From Mikania micrantha (lineage: Eukaryota > Streptophyta > Magnoliopsida > Asterales > Asteraceae): a stretch of DNA of 64,000 bases. Shown piece after piece: positions 58,913-64,000 of this stretch. The DNA lies in contig CM018695.1 of the NCBI GenBank assembly GCA_009363875.1, positions 66,710,907 to 66,774,906 on the forward strand, written 5' to 3'. A model generated the notes under the pieces. The model was not told where the DNA came from. It searched no databases and saw nothing but the letters and a program-made list of their open reading frames with translations. The position numbers and the translations under genes were made by a program. Every line of letters begins with the position of its first letter. The first letter of the stretch is position 1.

Positions 58913-58985
58913 GGCTATAGGGTTCGAACCCTTGCCACTATTCCCGGCCGGCCGGCGGGCGCTCTACCGCTGGGCTGGGGAAGTG
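58913..58985 (-). repeat. tRNA-like / SINE-head sequence with A and B boxes
   Basis: The minus strand reads CAGCCCAGCGGTAGAGCGC (A-box-like) and, about 25 bp further, GGGTTCGAACCC (B box). The middle is GGCCGG-rich and does not fold as a clear tRNA, so I favour a tRNA-derived SINE head or dead tRNA. It is absent from the corresponding place in solo LTR 1. Confidence 0.45.
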
Positions 58986-60065
58986 GAACATTGAATTGTT
59001 TCTGGTTAATGTTATACACAACTAAAAAGATTCCCCATTTAACCGAAGAACACTAGATTTTTGTTCGATCAAATTGGGACTATTGACAGATCATAAGCCC
59101 TTGTAAGCATAGGGCTTTTGATCCTTGAATGATTTCGACTATATTGGTGTATTATGCTACCTGGTTCGAGTTCGAATGAGTGTAGTTCGAGTGAGCCAAG
59201 GGGTTGTCGAGTTTCTTGGTATCAAATTGTATTCCAAAGTGTTTGTGAGTTGAATTTTTGTTTTCAGAAAGCTATTTCCGGATCAAAGGAATGATATTCG
59301 ATCTTTTTTATTGGGTTGTTATACTGGTTCTAATCGAGTTCAAATCTCGTCAATTAGTCGGCATATTTGGTAACCAACGCGTTTAAGGGTTTAATTCGAT
59401 TAATTGTTGATTGCAATCAGTTAACATGTTTCAATCCTTGCCTAATCGTCGGTCTCCCAATTAGTTGTTATCTCGCTGGAATGACATGTGCTCTCATCAG
59501 GTTGCAATCGGGTCTGGGTTGAGTTCGGTGGGGAGAACGGGCTAGAAAGAAAAGGAGGTTTAGAACTATTACAGATTTAGTCCCTCTTCTTACATTCGTC
59601 TTTCAGTTTTTACTAAAGTTTTCCCTCTCACAATTTAAGTTTAATCCTTGTACCGTTTTAACCCCTCTAGTTCTAAAACTATTTTTTTTTTCAAAATATT
59701 TTATAAAATCTAACTTATGTTTTTATGATTTTAAATAATTTGTCATTTTATTATTCTTTTTACTATTAAACTAAAATACTATTTAATTATAACATATATA
59801 TAATTATGTATATGAATTTTTATTATTTTTGTATTTAAACTTGTAACTTTTAAGCTTTAAAAGAATTATTTTTATAAAATTAAACTTTATAATAGCTTAA
59901 ATTTTGCTTAGGGCTATTATTAAACATTAATGTAATAAATATTTATATAAATCTACAAGTTTACGTATACAAATGTTTCAAAAAATGTTAAAGACTTTAT
60001 TTATTACGAATTGAACATGATTAAAATACTTGAAATTTAAACGACATCCTAGGGATTACATGAAG

Positions 60066-60913
60066 ATAAACGACTGGTACATTTCTATCTGAACCGTTGC
60101 GGTCAGCAACCCGACCCATGAGTTATAATATGATAAACTACCACAGTAAATTAGGGTCATAATATTCATGAATCATCCTCATCATCTATACATCATACTT
60201 AGGTTAAATAAATCACTGATTAGAATTTTGTTTAACCTTGAGAAATATCAAACAAAGACGAGGACATTAAATTTGAGATATTTTCTTAAAGATTTGGATT
60301 TTGTTATAATACAATCGATTGATTGCCGGTGTGAATGATTTTGTGAATACATTTTTCAATTATTTTCGTAACATATTTCTCTGGATTTTGTATGATTTTA
60401 TGTTTTTACAAAAATTTTGTATAGAGTCCGATATGAGATATTTGATTTTGTTATTTAACTTTTGTTTCTACAAATGATATATAATACCCGTTTTCAGGAG
60501 TGTAATGTGATAACACGTCTCAACGAGCGAGTAGAATAAACCTAATGACTTATTAATATTTTTATATGTTTCTTTTATTTTATTATTATTTATATAACAA
60601 ATTGCACTCGAGTGTTTTTATTAAAATTTAACACATTACTTAATGACATTTAGTTATAGTATTGAATGAATAAAATGTCTGAATCATTCATATTCTGTTT
60701 AAATATAATGATTAAAAGACTGACTAACTAATTTAAAAGTGTTTTTTAGTGAAAGAAATAGTTCCCGCTTTTGATTGATTCAGACGTGGCATTTTTATAA
60801 AATTATTAAGAGGCTGTCAGATACCTTTAATGACATCACTTTTTTAAAAGTAGTAATCATCTATGCAATTCGATAAGTTGAAGAACCAAATATAAAACAT
60901 TTGACCTATAAGT
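60066..60913. other. Intergenic stretch, nothing recognised
   Basis: AT-rich, no coding frame longer than expected by chance. The first bases continue the 66-bp repeat broken by solo LTR 2. Confidence 0.3.
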
Positions 60914-61237
60914 AGGACTATAAACGAACTGAACGAACACGAACGAGCCCTTGTTCGTGTTCGTTCATTTAACTTTTAACTTGTTCACGAAAGCTAACAC
61001 ATTTAATAACTAAATATAATAAATGAACATAACCGAACGCAAACGAACATGTAAGTGAACGCTCACGAACACAAATGAACGATCACGACCCCTATTCATG
61101 TTCGTTCATTTAACTAAACGTAAGAAATTTCTTGTTTGTGTCCGTATGTTCCTTTATTAAATGAACGAACATAAACATATTTCCCGCCGAACGGTTCACG
61201 AACTTTTCACCGAAAGTTCGGTTCGTTTACAACCCTA
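60914..61237. mobile_element. GAACGAAC-rich MITE
   Basis: Starts TAGGACTATAAACGAACTGAAC. The inverted right end is TAGGGTTGTAAACGAACCGAAC. The interior is filled with GTTCGTTCATTTA and GAACGAACA phrases. Flanks CCTATAAG and CCCATCAG could be an 8-bp duplication with two mismatches, which would suit hAT. Confidence 0.75.
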
Positions 61238-61500
61238 CCCATCAGTCATAAAACCTAATCGGATATAATTACCTCTTTTATTTATGTAAGCGATAAATTA
61301 GCCTATTTTATTTATGTAAACCATAAATTAGCTTGGGCCTGGCTACACATCAACAACCATTAAACCATGGTTACGTCCCTTAAGTTATAAAGCTAGACAA
61401 ATAAAACGAAGGGTTCATTTCCAGCACTCTCCAAAATCATACATCAGATAAAAAAAATTAAAGTCACTTAAAAAATAAATTTATACATTTTTTTAAAACT

Positions 61501-62560
61501 TCATATGGGTCGAAATTCAATGCCATATACGATAAGACCAGACATAGTTCCTTCATAACATCTCAATTTCAAACTCATAGGATGGTGATCTTCATTCAGC
61601 TTGTTACCTGTGTAGAATTCCCACACAATAACTTCCGTCAATCCGTCTTTTCAGAGTGTCGGAACCCTTTTGTTACCATGTAAATTTACTGATCTTGGAG
61701 ATCTGAAATAAAGAAACTGAAACTTTTTGTTTTTCCCGAGTACATCCTGCACATGCACCGGACAATGCAAACCATGACACTGTTGTGAGAGCTTGAATAC
61801 GAGATAACATGCATAATCTGTATCTGCCGACAACTTTTGGGCTTCGATCTTGCATTTGATCCGAAATAATTGGTTTGATAAAACCTCAACCTCTTCCAGA
61901 AATCTGCATTTGTGATAGATTGTATATGAGTGATCTGAGTACAATTTAAAGACAAAGTAAGCTTCTTTTTACATGAAACATTTATGAAAACCCTATCTTG
62001 AAGTAGATATTGTGCGAGAATATTATGTTGTGAGTGTAAAAATATGAAAGTACATGAGTTGGCTCATATCAAACCTTGATTCAGCATAAGATCTCCAATT
62101 GAAACACTTCACATTAGAAGAGTCATATAGAAACATCTTTGCCGGAAGCATGTGACATTTCTTACCGTTAGCTTTACCTAATGAGAATAACTGTCAAAAG
62201 AAAGAGTTATTAAGTACATCATAACCAAGATATATATACATTTTTTTTCAAAATAACAACCTTTTCATCATCTTCTAGTTGGGTTATTTCGTCATAATCA
62301 AGTGACGTTTGTTGCACCAAATCTGAATTTGATTCCAATACTCTTTGTGCTCCGTTTAATATATCATCTACTTCAGGTTTCACCTGTGTAAAAGAATGTT
62401 AAAACCATATTATAAAGTCATTATATCCTTATAAACCATAAAGAATTCACTACGTTCATCTCCACAATGAACTCGTTGATATATTCACCAAACCGGTTGC
62501 AAGCTTAACGTTGTTCACATGTGTCTGCTTTAATTATAGAAATCAGCTGCTCATTAAGCT
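61501..62560 (-). pseudogene. PHLOEM PROTEIN 2-like pseudogene (PP2 lectin domain)
   Basis: Minus-strand exons 62453-62560, 62261-62393 (VKPEVDDILNGAQRVLESNS), 62075-62190 (GKANGKKCHMLPAKMF, FNWRSYAES) and 61501-61903 (YACYLVFKLS, LHGNKRVP, VIVWEFYTGN, MSGLIVYGIEFRPI, stop 61501-61503). Introns have GT-AG ends and phase matches. The PP2 domain binds glycans in phloem or stress-related lectins, and in some asterid genes it follows a kinase domain, of which the first exon may be a remnant. Lesions: TGA at 61651-61653 (one change from CGA) and an in-frame TAA in the first exon near 62507. No start exon found. Confidence 0.85.
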
Positions 62561-62737
62561 TAGGTCTAGTTTATTCCTCTTTAACTTATATATAACCAGA
62601 TATGGTACTCCTATCCACAATTTGTTATAGAGATGCATGTGCGTGTGAAACTGTGAATGATATAGATATATTTTTTTTTATCTTTTCAGACTTGTATAAT
62701 TTGTAAAACATGGAACAAAATTTTGCTAAGTTCAAAG

Positions 62738-62781
62738 CAGGGCCGGTCTCATGGGTCAAGTAACCCAAGCAAGAGCTTAAA
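62738..62781. repeat. GGGCCGGTC-type degraded repeat interrupted by an LTR
   Basis: GCAGGGCCGGTCTCATGGGTCAA then CAAGAGCTTAAA resembles the start of a common plant repeat whose continuation (usually ..GGCCCC) is displaced by the LTR at 62782. Confidence 0.35.
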
Positions 62782-63363
62782 TGTGACAACCGGAAAATTT
62801 TTGTTTCTCAAACACTCTTGTTTCTCAAACACTACCAACAACAACCAAATTTCGGGACGAAATTTCTTTCAACAAGGGGATGATGTGACACCCGGCAATT
62901 TCAGGTAAATCGCAACTCTTACTTTCTTTACATTTCATATTCATACTTGTTGCATTTCATTTAATTATGTTTAATTAGATGAGTGAACACAAACAACTAC
63001 GAAACGATAGTTCAAGGAACTATCGAATCGTACATTGCATTGCACATTGGTTTTGGGAACCAAGTGTGGCAAACACAACACTAACACAAAACAATGATTC
63101 GGGGAATTATTGAATTGTGCGTCACACGTTGATTAGGATTAATCAAGCGTGCAAACACTTCGTTAGACACGAGCACAAACTGTCAAAGATAATTCGAGGA
63201 ATTATCGAAACACACACACACGAGTCTCACGAACGTTGGTGATCAAACTTATATGTTATTACATAATTATGTGCTAAGAACGTATTAGGTGTTTAGGATA
63301 AACGTTAGGAATCATGTACGAGCGAAATCGTATCAACGAAATCGAAAAACAAGGAAGTGGACT

Positions 63364-63494
63364 CATCGCGGTACGCGATGGTCCCTCGGCGAAAGGCTTC
63401 GCGGTACGCGAAGCAAACCGGGAGTCGAGACTCCCGAATTACATCGCGGTACGCGATGATGAATTTTGATCGGCCTCCGCGGTACGCGAAGGCC
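63364..63494 (+). repeat. Four near-perfect GTA-centred inverted repeats upstream of a TATA box
   Basis: CATCGCGGTACGCGATG (63364-63380), GCTTCGCGGTACGCGAAGC (63396-63414) and CATCGCGGTACGCGATG (63442-63458) are perfect. The repeat at 63472-63494 has 10-bp arms with one mismatch. A further 14-bp palindrome GGAGTCGAGACTCC lies at 63421. Confidence 0.95.
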
Positions 63495-63512
63495 ATGCAG
63501 ATCGAAAATTTC

Positions 63513-63522
63513 TATATAAACC
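63513..63522 (+). promoter_or_regulatory. Putative TATA box of the LTR
   Basis: TATATAAACC, about 20 bp downstream of the last palindrome, at the same place as in the LTR at 1890. Confidence 0.6.
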
Positions 63523-64000
63523 AACCCCATTCATTCCAATCGGTTTTCTCTCATTTTCTCCGAACTCATCCTTATTCTCTCGACCAAAACCCACTAATAT
63601 CAGCCTCTAATCCCCCTGGAATCATCATTGAAGCCATTTCTTGCAACTAGAAGTGTTCTTGGAGTCATTGAAGCTTGGAAGAGGAGCTAGGGAGCTAGAA
63701 ACCATCACCAACAGTTAGATCATCATCATCTGGAGCTGTTCAACATCAATCCTAGCTGCTAAGGTAGTTTTAAAGGTTTATCTAGCATTAGATCGCACAT
63801 GCAATGGGTAATCACCCACATACAACTCCATATGATTATTGTGCTTGAAATTGTTGGTGATTTGATGAGTACTTGTTGTAGATTTAGTGATTTGGTGCTT
63901 AGAAATGTTAGAATTGAGTTTTGGTTAAGTTAGGTTTGATTTGATGATGATTTGGGTACACTTGCCATAAAAGGAAACTTTTATGTTGCAAGTCTTGGAT

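Larger units (their letters stand above)
52201..60060 (-). mobile_element. Solo LTR 2 (net about 2.8 kb), TSD TGAAG
   Basis: It starts TGTCACATCCCAACCAACAG and ends AGGGATTACA, flanked by TGAAG at 52196-52200 and 60061-60065. Without the inserts it is colinear with solo LTR 1, for example TGTTACACACGTAAAATAAG (57489, cf. 7885). It is interrupted at 52435 by another solo LTR and contains a tRNA-like segment at 58913. Confidence 0.82.
62782..64000 (+). mobile_element. LTR of a chromovirus-type element, running off the window
   Basis: TGTGACAACCGGAAAATTTT begins abruptly after unrelated sequence and is followed by the internal polypurine-like block and TGTGACACCCGGCAATTTC, matching the LTR at 1890 in order. 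It shares the TATA position and flanking text. Either a 5' LTR or a solo LTR. The left flank is TTAAA. Confidence 0.88.

Noticed and set aside
61673..61955. Two alternative minus-strand frames over the PP2 exon
   Set aside because: They are out-of-phase readings of the exon 61501-61903. Only the frame with PP2 motifs fits.
63364..63494. Regularly spaced palindromic repeats resembling a CRISPR array
   Set aside because: Plant nuclear LTR context, uneven spacing, no cas genes, and the repeats vary with covarying arms.
63357..63650. ORFs across the palindrome arrays (also 2430-2633, 14731-14997, 53170-53406)
   Set aside because: GC-rich palindromes lack stop codons, so open frames arise by composition. 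They lie upstream of or across the TATA boxes.

Overview
This window is repeat-dominated nuclear DNA of a eudicot plant, most likely an asterid and probably Asteraceae. The evidence is the mix of Ty3/gypsy chromovirus, SIRE-like and other Ty1/copia elements, an asterid-type SINE tail, a FAR1/MULE-derived pseudogene and a phloem-protein-2-like pseudogene. I see no rRNA, no CRISPR and no intact long host gene. Almost every recognisable open frame is a decayed transposon frame. One 60-codon ORF (37221-37403) with a polyadenylation signal is the best candidate for an intact host gene.

Left block (1-18100). A chromovirus pol remnant and its 3' LTR (159-4892) sit in the 3' LTR of a large minus-strand LTR element that has a gag-like frame but no visible pol (4893-18098). 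That host is also cut by a MITE with a 10-bp target duplication, by a solo LTR (7649-13694) and by a second solo LTR (14643-16822). The first solo LTR itself contains a complete non-autonomous copia-like element (9378-12788) with an array of covarying stem-loops. Target duplications TGTTT, GAGAG and CCTCA support the nesting order.

Middle block (18100-28400). A multi-exon FAR1-related pseudogene (minus) is followed by a gag-only minus-strand copia remnant, then a plus-strand copia element interrupted by an 899-bp DNA element with an 8-bp duplication and CpG-dense palindromes. A CACTA terminus and a perfect 125-bp palindrome follow.

Fold-back block (28800-40100). Four consecutive inverted-repeat elements are separated by TA-rich microsatellites, and a fifth, non-inverted repeat also abuts one. 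One of the four holds a hAT-type MITE with an 8-bp duplication. Next come the small candidate gene, a SINE with 14-bp duplications and another long-TIR element.

Right block (40100-64000). It holds tandem duplications, Helitron-like ends, a SIRE-like copia element with broken gag, integrase and reverse transcriptase, and a three-level LTR-in-LTR-in-LTR nest (52201-60060). After these come a MITE, a minus-strand PP2-like pseudogene and the start of another chromovirus-type LTR that runs off the window.

The most unusual signal is a recurrent feature of the LTRs. At least five LTRs of two or more families carry clusters of four to six short CpG-rich inverted repeats with a three-base GTA-type centre. 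In three of them the cluster lies just upstream of a TATA-like box. Arm sequences differ between copies but stay complementary. Other elements here carry different palindrome clusters.
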